The notes: generated by a model from the letters alone, not told the origin. Counted from the first letter of the stretch, positions 17,785-26,685 are shown. The stretch: DNA of 64,000 nt from Neisseria subflava (GCF_005221305.1 NZ_CP039887.1:868001-932000), one strand, 5' to 3'. Translations and numbers: made by a program.

Positions 17785-18560
17785 GCTTTACCTCCGGTAC
17801 GTTCCAACAGGAAAGATGCAATATGTTTCGGACGCGGCATATTGGGTTCGTCTTTGGCAATTTTGCCTCCGATATTCATCATACAGCCGCAATCCGCGCT
17901 GATGATTTCAGTTGCACCTGTTTCTTTTAAGGCTGCAACTTTGTCGGTTACCATCGCACCGGAAATATCGGCTTGTTTCACAGAGAATGTACCGCCAAAA
18001 CCGCAGCACTCGCTTTCATGGTCGTGAACGATACGTACAACATTTTCCATGCCGTCAATCAGCTGCCAGCCTGACAAATGGACATTCATCTCACGACGCG
18101 CGGCGCAGGAAGTATGGACGGCCACTTTAACCGGCTCGCCTTTATCTTCAGGTTTGTAACCAATCGCCAGCAGGAAGTGGGTAAATTCAATGATACGGTT
18201 GGCACAATCAATCGCTTTTTGCTCGTACTCAGTGCCTTTGAACAGAGTCGGCCAGTGGTGTTTCATCATGCCGCCGCAAGAACCGGAAGGCACGACAATC
18301 GGCCAATTTTCAGGGAATAAATCCAGTTGCGCTTTGGCAACATCAAAGGCTTCTTTAGGATGACCTGACGAATAGGCCGGTTGACCGCAGCAGCTTTGTT
18401 CCATCGGATAATGGATACGGATACCCTGCTGTTCAATTAAGGTAATGGCATCCATGCCTGCTTCCGGCATGAAAAGGTCAAGAACGCAAGTACCGAAGAA
18501 ATAAGCATCGGTTGGCTTGCTGTCGAATACGGTGATTTGTGGTGGTTTGATTGCGCTCAT
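17781..18560 (-). CDS. lutA: L-lactate oxidation Fe-S protein LutA
   Basis: LutA/LldE component, 259 residues, made of two CCG domains that bind a 4Fe-4S-type cofactor. The first holds FGTCVLDLFMP, CCGQPAYSSGH and PSGSCGGMM; the second holds HTSCAARREM and CCGFGGTFSVK. It is the first gene of the operon and starts at the ATG at 18560. The ribosome site is weak (GTTCC-A-run). A long upstream region of 667 bases, with an FNR-like box, separates it from the divergent amylosucrase gene. Confidence 0.94.
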   Translation of the reverse strand: MSAIKPPQITVFDSKPTDAYFFGTCVLDLFMPEAGMDAITLIEQQGIRIHYPMEQSCCGQPAYSSGHPKEAFDVAKAQLDLFPENWPIVVPSGSCGGMMKHHWPTLFKGTEYEQKAIDCANRIIEFTHFLLAIGYKPEDKGEPVKVAVHTSCAARREMNVHLSGWQLIDGMENVVRIVHDHESECCGFGGTFSVKQADISGAMVTDKVAALKETGATEIISADCGCMMNIGGKIAKDEPNMPRPKHIASFLLERTGGKA

Positions 18561-19227
18561 TTTTTTGGAACGGGATAACCCATTTTCTTGTGTAAAAATA
18601 AGATGGATACTTTAAGTAATTGCTTGTAATGGGTCAAGTCTAATTTTAAAAAATAATATTAAAAAAGCATGACAAACCAAGCAGACACCTTTCCCTTATT
18701 AACTTGATAATCTACATAATAACCACTATCAATAAGAAAAATAATGGATTCATTTTTTAATAAATGAAACTCGTACATTCCTTCCCTCTTCAAAACACAA
18801 TAACTGCCTCTTTATAGAATCTTGATTTACATCAGAAGTCATGAACTTAATCTCTATGACACGTTTTTAAACAAAATAAGCAACCCGTTATGCTGCACAT
18901 ATGTTTCAGACGGCCATACTTAGCATAAAAAGATGTCTAATATAATAAAAATAAAAGTTTTTCTCACAAGACTCAGGCCGTCTGAAAAATAGTTCGTCAA
19001 AAGGCTACTTTCCATCTGCTCAATCCTACTTTTAATCAAAATCAAACACTTGAAAAATCATCATCCCTAACCTTGAAAACCTTATGCACACTCAAGCACT
19101 TCCAGTATTATTGTGACAGTTTCTTGACGCAAAATTACAGTCTTAGCCGCCCACAATCGGCATGGATTTGCAAAAGAATTGAAACCAAGCTTCAAAACAA
19201 TTTCACCTTAACTTCGGAGTAGGCATT
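18561..19227. other. divergent intergenic region, lutA / amylosucrase
   Basis: 667 AT-rich bases with no convincing reading frame. It holds two single DUS (inverse AG-type core near 18906, AGGCCGTCTGAA near 18975-18986) and an FNR-like box at 18822-18835. GGAGTAGG just before 19228 is the ribosome site of the amylosucrase gene. I see no clear sigma-70 promoter pair and no RNA gene. Confidence 0.6.
18822..18835. promoter_or_regulatory. FNR-like box upstream of lutACB
   Basis: TTGATTTACATCAG matches the FNR consensus TTGAT-N4-ATCAA at 9 of 10 specified bases. It lies 262 bases before lutA. A weak -10 (TATTGT on the minus strand, 18802-18797) is 29 bases from the box centre, slightly short of the 31 expected for a class II site. 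Confidence 0.35.
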
Positions 19228-21123
19228 ATGTTGACCCAGACTCAACAGGTTGATTTGACCTTGCATCACCTTAAAGAACGCACCCTATCGATTTATACCC
19301 CCGAACAGCGTGCAAGCATCGAGACATCTGAAGACTGGAAACAGTTTGACAGACGACTTGAGGAACACTTCCCCAAACTGATGCATGAGCTGGACAATGT
19401 TTACAACAACAACGAAGCCGTCCTCCCCATGCTGGAGCAACTGATTGCAGCTATTCACAACGCAACTTATCCTTAAAAGATATTGATTGCGCGCGAAAAC
19501 GATCCTGACTGGATTTTGTCCAACAAACAGGTTGGCGGCGTGTGCTACGTCGATTTGTTTGCCGGCGATCTGCAAGGCTTGAAAGCCAAAATCCCTTATT
19601 TCCAAGAGTTGGGCCTGACCTATCTGCACATGATGCCCCTGTTTAAATGTCCCGAAGGCAAAAGCGACGGCGGCTATGCGGTTAGCAGCTACCGCGACGT
19701 CAATCCGGCTTTGGGTACGATAGACGATTTGCGCGATGTCATTGCCGCGCTGCACGAAGCGGGCATTTCCGCCGTCGTCGATTTCATCTTCAACCACACG
19801 TCTAACGAACACGAATGGGCGAAAGGTTGCGCTTCCGGCAATCCGCTTTTCGACAATTTCTACTATATCTTCCCCGACCGCTGGATGCCCGACCAATACG
19901 ACCGCACCCTGCGCGAAATCTTCCCCGACCAACATCCGGGTGGTTTCTCCCAATTGGAAGACGGACGCTGGGTGTGGACAACGTTCAATTCCTTCCAATG
20001 GGATTTGAATTACAGCAATCCTTGGGTGTTTCGCGCCATGGCGGGCGAAATGATGTTCCTCGCCAATTTGGGCGTTGACATCCTGCGTATGGACGCCGTT
20101 GCCTTTATTTGGAAACAAATGGGCACGGATTGTGAAAACCTGCCGCAAGCCCATGCCTTAATCCGCGCGTTCAACGCCGTCATGCGCATCGCCGCACCTG
20201 CCGTGTTCTTCAAATCCGAAGCCATCGTCCACCCCGACCAAGTCGTTCAATACATCGGACAAGACGAATGCCAAATCGGCTACAACCCGCTGCAAATGGC
20301 ATTGTTGTGGAACACCCTCGCCACCCGCGAGGTCAACCTGCTCCACCAAGCCCTTTCCTACCGCCACAACCTGCCCAACCATACCGCATGGGTCAACTAC
20401 GTCCGCAGCCATGACGACATCGGCTGGACGTTCGCCGACGAAGACGCATCGCAATTCGGCATCCACGGCTACGACCACCGCCAATTCCTCAACCGTTTCT
20501 TCGTCAACCATTTCGACGGCAGCTTCGCGCGCGGCGTCCCTTTCCAATACAACCCAAGCACAGGCGACTGCCGTGTCAGCGGTACAGCAGCAGCATTGGT
20601 CGGCTTGGCTCAAAACGATCCACATGCCGTTGACCGCATCAAACTTTTGTACAGCATTGCTTTGAGTACCGGCGGCCTGCCGCTGATTTACCTAGGCGAC
20701 GAAGTGGGTACGCTCAATGACGACGACTGGTCACAAGACAGCAATAAGAGCGACGACAGCCGCTGGGCACACCGTCCTCGGTACAATGAGGAGTTGTACA
20801 ACCAACGCCATGACAGCTCGACCACTGCCGGTCAAATCTTCCAAGGTTTGCGCCATATGATCTCCATCCGCCAGAGCAATCCGCGCTTTAATGGCGGCAG
20901 GTTGGTTACCTTCAACACCAACAACAAACACATCATCGGCTATATGCGCAACAACGCGCTTTTGGCATTCGGCAACTTCAGTGAACATGCGCAAACCATC
21001 AGTGCGCACACTCTGCAGGCCATGCCGTTTAAAGCACACGATTTGATTAGCGGCCAAACCGTTTCTCTGAATCAGGACTTGGTACTGCAACCCTATCAAG
21101 TCATGTGGCTTGAAATTGCATAA
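19228..21123 (+). pseudogene. amylosucrase gene interrupted by an in-frame stop
   Basis: Amylosucrase (GH13) makes an alpha-1,4-glucan from sucrose and is characteristic of commensal Neisseria such as N. polysaccharea. The first 82 codons (19228-19473) encode the all-helical N-terminal domain (start MLTQTQQVDLTLHHLKERTL) behind a good GGAGTAGG site. A TAA at 19474-19476 then stops translation. The remaining reading frame continues in the same phase from 19477 with the whole catalytic part. Compared with my memory of the N. polysaccharea enzyme (636 residues), the hinge around the stop is about five residues shorter and unlike it, so both a nonsense change and a small deletion may have occurred. 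It may be a pseudogene, or the two parts may be made separately. Confidence 0.75.
19483..21123 (+). CDS. amylosucrase catalytic part (possible internal start)
   Basis: Open frame of 546 residues beginning with TTG six bases after the TAA that ends the N-terminal piece, a spacing that would allow translational reinitiation. It contains the full (beta/alpha)8 barrel and C-terminal domain. The nucleophile Asp is in ILRMDAVAF (residue 204), the acid/base Glu in FFKSEAIVH (246) and the third Asp in VRSHDDIGWTF (311). The spacings of 42 and 65 equal those of Asp286, Glu328 and Asp393 in N. polysaccharea amylosucrase. No damage is visible in this part, so the stop is recent or the piece is still selected. 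There is no clear ribosome site of its own. Confidence 0.55.
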   Translation: MIARENDPDWILSNKQVGGVCYVDLFAGDLQGLKAKIPYFQELGLTYLHMMPLFKCPEGKSDGGYAVSSYRDVNPALGTIDDLRDVIAALHEAGISAVVDFIFNHTSNEHEWAKGCASGNPLFDNFYYIFPDRWMPDQYDRTLREIFPDQHPGGFSQLEDGRWVWTTFNSFQWDLNYSNPWVFRAMAGEMMFLANLGVDILRMDAVAFIWKQMGTDCENLPQAHALIRAFNAVMRIAAPAVFFKSEAIVHPDQVVQYIGQDECQIGYNPLQMALLWNTLATREVNLLHQALSYRHNLPNHTAWVNYVRSHDDIGWTFADEDASQFGIHGYDHRQFLNRFFVNHFDGSFARGVPFQYNPSTGDCRVSGTAAALVGLAQNDPHAVDRIKLLYSIALSTGGLPLIYLGDEVGTLNDDDWSQDSNKSDDSRWAHRPRYNEELYNQRHDSSTTAGQIFQGLRHMISIRQSNPRFNGGRLVTFNTNNKHIIGYMRNNALLAFGNFSEHAQTISAHTLQAMPFKAHDLISGQTVSLNQDLVLQPYQVMWLEIA

Positions 21124-21147
21124 GCTGAATTTTTTATGCATCATTCA

Positions 21148-21184
21148 AGGCCGTCTGAACAAATCAGCGTTCAGACGGCCTTTT
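21148..21184 (+). terminator. inverted DUS pair terminator
   Basis: AGGCCGTCTGAA and TTCAGACGGCCT across a 10-base loop, with TTTT following, after the amylosucrase gene. Confidence 0.85.
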
Positions 21185-21276
21185 AAGGCATAAGATGTAT
21201 TTTGTATTTTGGGCAGTTTCGCTTAGAATGCACGCTTTAATACTAAATGACACACTTAAGTCAGGAGTAAAAATCC

Positions 21277-22101
21277 ATGTTGAAAAAATTCGTACTCGGC
21301 ACCATCGCTGCAGTAGTTTTGGCTGCTTGCGGCGGCGAAGGCAGCAACTCAGCTTCTTCTGCTCCGGCACAATCCGGTGCGGCCTCCGGTTCACTGATTG
21401 AGCGTATCAACAACAAAGGTACCATCACTGTCGGTACGGAGGGTACTTACGCACCATTCACCTACCACGACAAAGACGGCAAATTGACCGGCTACGATGT
21501 CGAAGTAACCCGCGCAGTTGCCGACAAACTGGGCATCAAAGTTGAATTTAAAGAAACACAATGGGACTCCATGATGGCAGGTTTGAAAGCCGGCCGTTTT
21601 GACGTGGTTGCCAACCAAGTCGGCCTGACCAGCCCTGAGCGTCAAGCGACTTTTGATAAATCCGAGCCTTACAGCTGGAGCGGTGCCGTATTGGTTGCCC
21701 GCAAAGACAGCAACATCAAATCCATCGACGACATCAAAGGCGTGAAAACCGCACAATCCCTGACCAGCAACTATGGCGAAAAAGCCAAAGCTGCAGGCGC
21801 AGAACTCGTACCGGTAGATGGCTTGGCACAATCTCTGACCCTGATTGAACAAAAACGTGCCGACGCAACCCTGAACGACGAATTGGCGGTATTGGACTAC
21901 CTGAAGAAAAACCCAAATGCCGGCGTACAAATCGTTTGGTCTGCCCCTGCTGACGAAAAAGTCGGTTCCGGCCTGATTGTCAATAAAGGCAATGACGAAG
22001 TCGTGGCCAAATTCAGCACGGCAATCAACGAGCTGAAAGCCGACGGCACACTGAAAAAACTAGGCGAACAATTCTTCGGAAAAGACATCAGTGTTAAATA
22101 A
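21277..22101 (+). CDS. polar amino-acid (probably cystine) ABC transporter, binding lipoprotein
   Basis: Solute-binding lipoprotein of 274 residues. The signal peptide ends in lipobox VVLAAC, so Cys18 should be acylated and the protein anchored in a membrane. The SBP_bac_3 fold follows with GTITVGTEGTYAPFTYHDKD and LTGYDVEVTRAVADKLG, both typical of cystine/glutamine-type binding proteins. Its 3' end overlaps the GTG start of the permease gene, and the ATPase follows. Cystine is inferred from resemblance to the FliY/TcyJ group; specificity cannot be read from sequence. Confidence 0.88.
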   Translation: MLKKFVLGTIAAVVLAACGGEGSNSASSAPAQSGAASGSLIERINNKGTITVGTEGTYAPFTYHDKDGKLTGYDVEVTRAVADKLGIKVEFKETQWDSMMAGLKAGRFDVVANQVGLTSPERQATFDKSEPYSWSGAVLVARKDSNIKSIDDIKGVKTAQSLTSNYGEKAKAAGAELVPVDGLAQSLTLIEQKRADATLNDELAVLDYLKKNPNAGVQIVWSAPADEKVGSGLIVNKGNDEVVAKFSTAINELKADGTLKKLGEQFFGKDISVK

Positions 22102-22807
22102 TTTCCTTGCCTCTCTGCCGTTTATGACGGAAACACGCGCTGATATGCTCATCAGCGCGTTTTGGCCTATGGTCAAAGCCGGCTTTGCAGTATCTTTGCC
22201 TTTGGCGATCGCTTCTTTCGTTATCGGCATGATTATTGCCGTAGCCGTTGCTTTGGTGCGAATCATGCCCTCCGACAGCATTTTCCAAAAATGCTTGCTG
22301 AAGCTGGTTGAATTTTATATTTCCGTCATTCGCGGTACGCCGCTATTGGTGCAGTTGGTCATCGTATTCTATGGTTTGCCTTCCATCGGCATCTATATCG
22401 ACCCGATTCCTGCCGCCATCATCGGCTTTTCGCTCAATGTCGGCGCATACGCTTCCGAAACCATACGCGCGGCAATTTTGTCCGTACCTAAAGGCCAATG
22501 GGAAGCAGGTTTCTCCATCGGTATGACCTATATGCAGACTTTCCGCCGCATTGTCGCACCGCAGGCATTCCGCGTTGCTGTACCGCCTTTAAGCAACGAA
22601 TTTATCGGCTTGTTCAAAAACACCTCGCTTGCCGCCGTGGTAACGGTAACGGAGCTTTTCCGCGTCGCCCAAGAGACAGCAAACCGTACTTATGACTTTT
22701 TGCCGGTTTATATCGAAGCCGCATTGGTTTATTGGTGTTTCTGCAAAGTGCTGTTTCTGATTCAGGCGCGTTTGGAAAAACGTTTCGACCGCTATGTCGC
22801 CAAATAA
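22091..22807 (+). CDS. polar amino-acid ABC transporter permease
   Basis: HisMQ-type permease of 238 residues with about five membrane spans. The ATPase-contact loop is seen in ILSVPKGQWEAGFSIGMTYM and the following FRRIVAPQAFRVAVPPLSNE. The GTG start at 22091 lies inside the last codons of the binding-protein gene, overlapping it by 11 bases, which suggests coupled translation. A later ATG (22124) is possible, but neisserial homologues as I recall them begin with the longer N-terminus. One gene for this subunit implies a homodimeric channel. Confidence 0.9.
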   Translation: MLNNFLASLPFMTETRADMLISAFWPMVKAGFAVSLPLAIASFVIGMIIAVAVALVRIMPSDSIFQKCLLKLVEFYISVIRGTPLLVQLVIVFYGLPSIGIYIDPIPAAIIGFSLNVGAYASETIRAAILSVPKGQWEAGFSIGMTYMQTFRRIVAPQAFRVAVPPLSNEFIGLFKNTSLAAVVTVTELFRVAQETANRTYDFLPVYIEAALVYWCFCKVLFLIQARLEKRFDRYVAK

Positions 22808-22816
22808 GGAGTTGTC

Positions 22817-23584
22817 ATGATTAAAATCCGCAATATCCATAAGACCTTTGGCGAAAATACCATTTTGCGCGGCATCGATTTGGATGTCGGCAAAGGACAA
22901 GTGATTGTTATCTTAGGTCCTTCCGGCTCAGGCAAAACCACGTTTTTACGCTGTTTAAACGCTTTGGAAATGCCTGAACAAGGTCAGATAGAGTTTGACA
23001 ATGCGCAGCCGTTAAGCATCGATTTTTCCAAAAAACCAAGCAAACACGATATTTTGGCACTGCGCCGCAAATCCGGTATGGTGTTCCAACAATACAACCT
23101 CTTTCCGCACAAAACTGCGTTGGAAAACGTCATGGAAGGGCCGGTTGCCGTACAAGGCAAGCCTGTCGCCAAAGCGCGTGAAGAGGCTGTCAAATTGCTT
23201 GAAAAAGTCGGTTTGAGCGATAAGATTGACCTCTACCCCTACCAGCTTTCCGGCGGTCAACAGCAGCGCGTCGGTATTGCCCGAGCATTGGCGATTCAGC
23301 CTGAACTGATGCTGTTTGACGAACCGACTTCCGCGCTTGACCCTGAATTGGTGCAAGATGTTTTGGATACCATGAAGGAATTGGCGCAAGAAGGCTGGAC
23401 CATGGTTGTCGTTACGCATGAAATCAAATTCGCCTTAGAAGTGGCAACCACCGTTGTCGTGATGGACGGCGGCGTTATTGTCGAACAAGGCAGCCCGCAA
23501 GATTTGTTCAATCATCCCAAACATGAGCGGACACAAAAATTCCTGCGCCAAATCCGTGCGGACAATGGCGATCTTCAAATTTAA
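22817..23584 (+). CDS. polar amino-acid ABC transporter ATPase
   Basis: GlnQ/TcyN-type ATPase of 255 residues: Walker A GPSGSGKTTFLR, Q-loop VFQQYNLFPH, signature LSGGQQQRVGIARALA, Walker B ELMLFDEPTSALDPE and switch His in VVTHEIKFA. It follows the permease by 9 bases with a good AAGGAG site and completes the importer. The transcript ends at a long DUS hairpin. Confidence 0.94.
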   Translation: MIKIRNIHKTFGENTILRGIDLDVGKGQVIVILGPSGSGKTTFLRCLNALEMPEQGQIEFDNAQPLSIDFSKKPSKHDILALRRKSGMVFQQYNLFPHKTALENVMEGPVAVQGKPVAKAREEAVKLLEKVGLSDKIDLYPYQLSGGQQQRVGIARALAIQPELMLFDEPTSALDPELVQDVLDTMKELAQEGWTMVVVTHEIKFALEVATTVVVMDGGVIVEQGSPQDLFNHPKHERTQKFLRQIRADNGDLQI

Positions 23585-23631
23585 TTGAAACGACAGATAA
23601 TTTGAAAGCATTTCCGACTGTCATTTCATAA

Positions 23632-23698
23632 AGGCCGTCTGAATAAGTGAAATAGAAATCGTTGATTTCGTTTTCATACTTGTTCAGACGGCCTTTTA
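23632..23698 (+). terminator. extended DUS hairpin
   Basis: AGGCCGTCTGAA and TTCAGACGGCCT lie 39 bases apart. The loop itself is largely self-complementary (AAGT with ACTT, TGAAA with TTTCA, GAAATC with GATTTC), so a long imperfect stem forms before TTTT. Confidence 0.8.
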
Positions 23699-23755
23699 TA
23701 TGTCTTTTCAGGTAAAATAACGCCTTTCGTTTTACTCATCTCCTTGCCTGCCATC

Positions 23756-25675
23756 ATGATAGAAATTAAAAAACTCACCCTGCAACGCGGTTTGAAAGTC
23801 CTGCTTGATAAAGCCGATGCCGTAATCAACCCCGGCCAACGCGTTGGTTTAATCGGTAAAAACGGTACGGGAAAATCCAGCCTGTTTGCGCTGATAAAAG
23901 GTGAAATCACACAAGATGGCGGCGAAATCCTTATTCCCAAAACATGGCGTCTGGCTTCCGTCTCTCAAGAAACGCCTGATTTAGATATTTCCGCTTTAGA
24001 CTACGTTTTGCAAGGCGATGCCGAATTACAGGCTTTTCAGACGGCCTTAGCCCAAGCAGAAGCGCAAAACGACGGCATGAAGCAAGCCGAATATCACGCC
24101 AAACTTGAAGAAATCGATGCCTACACTGCTCCTGCACGCGCCGCCAAACTGCTTAACGGCTTAGGTTTCTCACAAGAAGAACATACCCACCCCGTCAAAT
24201 CCTTCTCCGGCGGCTGGCGTATGCGCCTCAACCTTGCCCAAGCGCTGATTTGTCGTGCCGATTTGCTCTTGCTTGACGAACCGACCAACCACTTGGATTT
24301 AGAAACCGTGTTGTGGCTGGAAAACCATCTCGCTTCCCTGCCCTGTACGCAAATCATCATCTCCCATGACCGCGACTTCTTAAATGCCACCACAACGCAG
24401 ACCATCGAACTGTCGCAACAAAAATTGACCCAATACGGCGGCAATTACGATTTCTACCAAGCCGAACGCGCCCAACGTCTGGCGCAACAACAAGCCGCCT
24501 ACGTCAAACAGCAGGCGCAAATCAAACATCTGCAATCCTTTATCGACCGTTTCAAAGCTAAAGCCACAAAGGCCGTACAAGCTCAAAGCCGCATGAAGGC
24601 ATTAGCCAAGCTCGAACGCATCGCCCCTGCACATTTGGATAGCGAGTTTTCCTTTGAGTTTGACAATCCAACCCACCTGCCCAATCCATTGTTGAAACTT
24701 GACCATGCCGACTTGGGTTATGGCGACAATACCGTTTTGCACAACATTACCCTGTCTTTGGAAAGCGGCGCACGTTACGGCCTGCTGGGCGTTAACGGCA
24801 GCGGTAAATCCACATTTATCAAAGCATTGGCAGGAAAAATCGATTTACTTTCCGGCAGCATCGTCCGCTCCGAAAAGCTCAATATTGGCTATTTTGCTCA
24901 GCACCAACTGGATACATTGCGTGCCGACCAAAGTCCGGTTTGGCATATCCAGCAGCTTTCGCCCGAAGTCCGCGAACAGGAAATCCGCAACTTTTTAGGC
25001 GGTTTCAACTTTGTCGGCGATATGGCGGTTCAAAAGACCGAGCCGTTCTCCGGTGGGGAAAAAGCGCGGCTCGCCCTTGCCATGATTATCTGGCAAAAAC
25101 CTAATCTGCTACTGCTTGACGAACCGACCAACCACCTAGACTTGGATATGCGCCACGCCCTGACACTTGCCCTGCAAAGTTTCCAAGGCGCATTGATTGT
25201 CGTTTCGCACGACCGCAGCCTGCTTGAAGCGACTACCGACAGCTTCCTCCTTATCGACAAAGGCCGTCTGAACAACTTCGACGGCGATTTGAACGACTAC
25301 CGTCAATGGCGGTTGGCACAAGAAAACGCCGCAGCAGCCCCCGCCGCTTCTGCACAAAGCCAAAGCCGTAAAGACACCAAGCGCATAGAAGCACAAATCC
25401 GTCAGGAAAAAGCCAAACGCAGCAAACCGATTCAGCAGAAAATCGACAAAGCCGAAAAAGAAATCGCGCGTTTGACTGATATTCAGACAGCCTGTGAAGC
25501 ATTTTTGGCACAAGAATCTGCTTATTCAGAAGAAAATAAACCCAAATTGCAAGAGACACTCGCACAATTAACAGAAACTAAAGTAAAATTAACGCAACTG
25601 GAAGAAAACTGGCTGCAATGGCAGGAAGAGCTTGAGCAAATCCAAGTTGATGTCGAAGCCGAGTTTTCCCAATAA
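23756..25675 (+). CDS. yheS: ABC-F family ATPase, YheS type
   Basis: Second ABC-F protein in the window, 639 residues, matching E. coli YheS in order and length. The first P-loop is GKNGTGKSSLFALIKGEI, the signature FSGGWRMRLNLAQAL, and Walker B LLLLDEPTNHLDL. A linker with FIDRFKAKATKAVQAQSR follows. The second set is GVNGSGKSTFIKALAG, FSGGEKARLALAM and LLLDEPTNHLDLDMR. A C-terminal coiled coil of about 110 residues ends the protein. Such proteins bind the ribosomal E site. The ATG at 23756 was chosen over the in-frame TTG at 23744, because MIEIKKLTLQRG aligns with the family start. An internal DUS near 24033 encodes FQTAL. Confidence 0.93.
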   Translation: MIEIKKLTLQRGLKVLLDKADAVINPGQRVGLIGKNGTGKSSLFALIKGEITQDGGEILIPKTWRLASVSQETPDLDISALDYVLQGDAELQAFQTALAQAEAQNDGMKQAEYHAKLEEIDAYTAPARAAKLLNGLGFSQEEHTHPVKSFSGGWRMRLNLAQALICRADLLLLDEPTNHLDLETVLWLENHLASLPCTQIIISHDRDFLNATTTQTIELSQQKLTQYGGNYDFYQAERAQRLAQQQAAYVKQQAQIKHLQSFIDRFKAKATKAVQAQSRMKALAKLERIAPAHLDSEFSFEFDNPTHLPNPLLKLDHADLGYGDNTVLHNITLSLESGARYGLLGVNGSGKSTFIKALAGKIDLLSGSIVRSEKLNIGYFAQHQLDTLRADQSPVWHIQQLSPEVREQEIRNFLGGFNFVGDMAVQKTEPFSGGEKARLALAMIIWQKPNLLLLDEPTNHLDLDMRHALTLALQSFQGALIVVSHDRSLLEATTDSFLLIDKGRLNNFDGDLNDYRQWRLAQENAAAAPAASAQSQSRKDTKRIEAQIRQEKAKRSKPIQQKIDKAEKEIARLTDIQTACEAFLAQESAYSEENKPKLQETLAQLTETKVKLTQLEENWLQWQEELEQIQVDVEAEFSQ

Positions 25676-25722
25676 AAATAGATCCGTCAGGCCGTCTGAA
25701 ATAAAACACAATACGGAAAAAC

Positions 25723-26076
25723 ATGACTTCAACCATCAAACAAGTCGGATACTTCCTCGTATCCTCTTTCGTCTTGGGCATTTCTCTTCGCGCAGCCGCC
25801 GCAGTTTATTCCTGCGGCAACGGCAGCTATACTTCCGAACCCAAATCCTCCTGCGCACAGGCCGAATTGCCTAAAATCAGCGGCCATCAAGGCAGCGGTT
25901 ACCATCTCAACATCCGCAGTCTCAATGCCTCTGATGAACGCGCAAGTGCAAAGCCTAAGAAAAAGGCACGCACGGGAAAATCCGATAAACAAGAGAAAAA
26001 AGCCGACAAACCGAGCAAAAACAAAAACAGTGTAAAAGCTAAAAAACAGCAGCCCATGCCGTCTGAACAAGAATAA
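25723..26076 (+). CDS. exported Lys-rich protein, DUF4124-like
   Basis: 117 residues with a signal peptide (about 1-27, ending LRAAAA). A short two-cysteine module VYSCGNGSYTSEPKSSC resembles the DUF4124 start of its neighbours, and a very basic Lys/Ser tail (about 75-110) follows. Function unknown; the basic tail might bind nucleic acid, peptidoglycan or acidic polymers, which is a guess. A meningococcal-type DUS, ATGCCGTCTGAA, lies inside its last codons. It is probably co-transcribed with the DUF4124 gene 36 bases downstream. Confidence 0.7.
   Translation: MTSTIKQVGYFLVSSFVLGISLRAAAAVYSCGNGSYTSEPKSSCAQAELPKISGHQGSGYHLNIRSLNASDERASAKPKKKARTGKSDKQEKKADKPSKNKNSVKAKKQQPMPSEQE
26056..26067 (+). 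repeat. AT-type DUS inside a coding region
   Basis: ATGCCGTCTGAA, the N. meningitidis/gonorrhoeae dialect, in a window dominated by AGGCCGTCTGAA. Here it encodes MPSEQ near the end of the Lys-rich exported protein. Confidence 0.7.
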
Positions 26077-26112
26077 AATGCTCAACTGCAACGAATCAGC
26101 CCTACCTGAATC

Positions 26113-26664
26113 ATGAAAAAATATCTGCTTACCCTATCCCTGCTGCCGCTTGCTGTTTTCAACAGCCAAGCCCACGCCGCAAAAATCTACACCTGTGAAG
26201 TCAACGGCTCGATTGTCTATACCTCGCGTCCAAGCGGCAACTGCCAAACCGTCAATGATTTACCGATTGTCGGCAAATACAGCAGCAGCCGATACGACAC
26301 TCCGGTTAGTGATGCGCCGACACTCGATGCACCGACATCACAAACGGCTCCTGCAAAAAGCAAAAATACGGCTGCAAAATCCAACCATAAGGCAACACCC
26401 AAACCTGCCCCTGTCCGTACTGCTTCTGAAACGGCTCCTCCTCCGGTTCCAAAATCCTCCGGCGTCAACAGCCGCCGCTCTATTTTGGAAACCGAGTTAT
26501 CCAATGAACGCGCGGCTTTGGCCGATGCCAAAAAGCAACTGAGCCAAGCGCGGACAGCCAAAGGCGGTAGCGTCAATCAACAGGCCATCAGTACATTGCA
26601 AGGTGCGGTTTTGGATAGGGAGAAAAACATTCAAGCCCTCCAACGTGAACTGGGCAGAATGTAA
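26113..26664 (+). CDS. DUF4124-domain exported protein
   Basis: 183 residues with a signal peptide (about 1-22, ending AHA) and a DUF4124-like module KIYTCEVNGSIVYTSRPSGN. A long Ala/Pro/Thr/Lys linker (about 55-115) leads to a C-terminal helix, about 120-183, that resembles the C-terminus of the 1705-2154 protein (ADAKKQLSQAR versus DTAKKNLEEGK). The layout suggests a periplasmic protein with a small Cys head and a coiled-coil tail. Function unknown. Confidence 0.75.
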   Translation: MKKYLLTLSLLPLAVFNSQAHAAKIYTCEVNGSIVYTSRPSGNCQTVNDLPIVGKYSSSRYDTPVSDAPTLDAPTSQTAPAKSKNTAAKSNHKATPKPAPVRTASETAPPPVPKSSGVNSRRSILETELSNERAALADAKKQLSQARTAKGGSVNQQAISTLQGAVLDREKNIQALQRELGRM

Positions 26665-26685
26665 GTCCAAATCGATCAAAACATC

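Noticed and set aside
18561..19227. Small RNA or short gene in the lutA-amylosucrase gap
   Set aside because: No terminator-plus-promoter pair and no open frame with a ribosome site, apart from the amylosucrase start itself.
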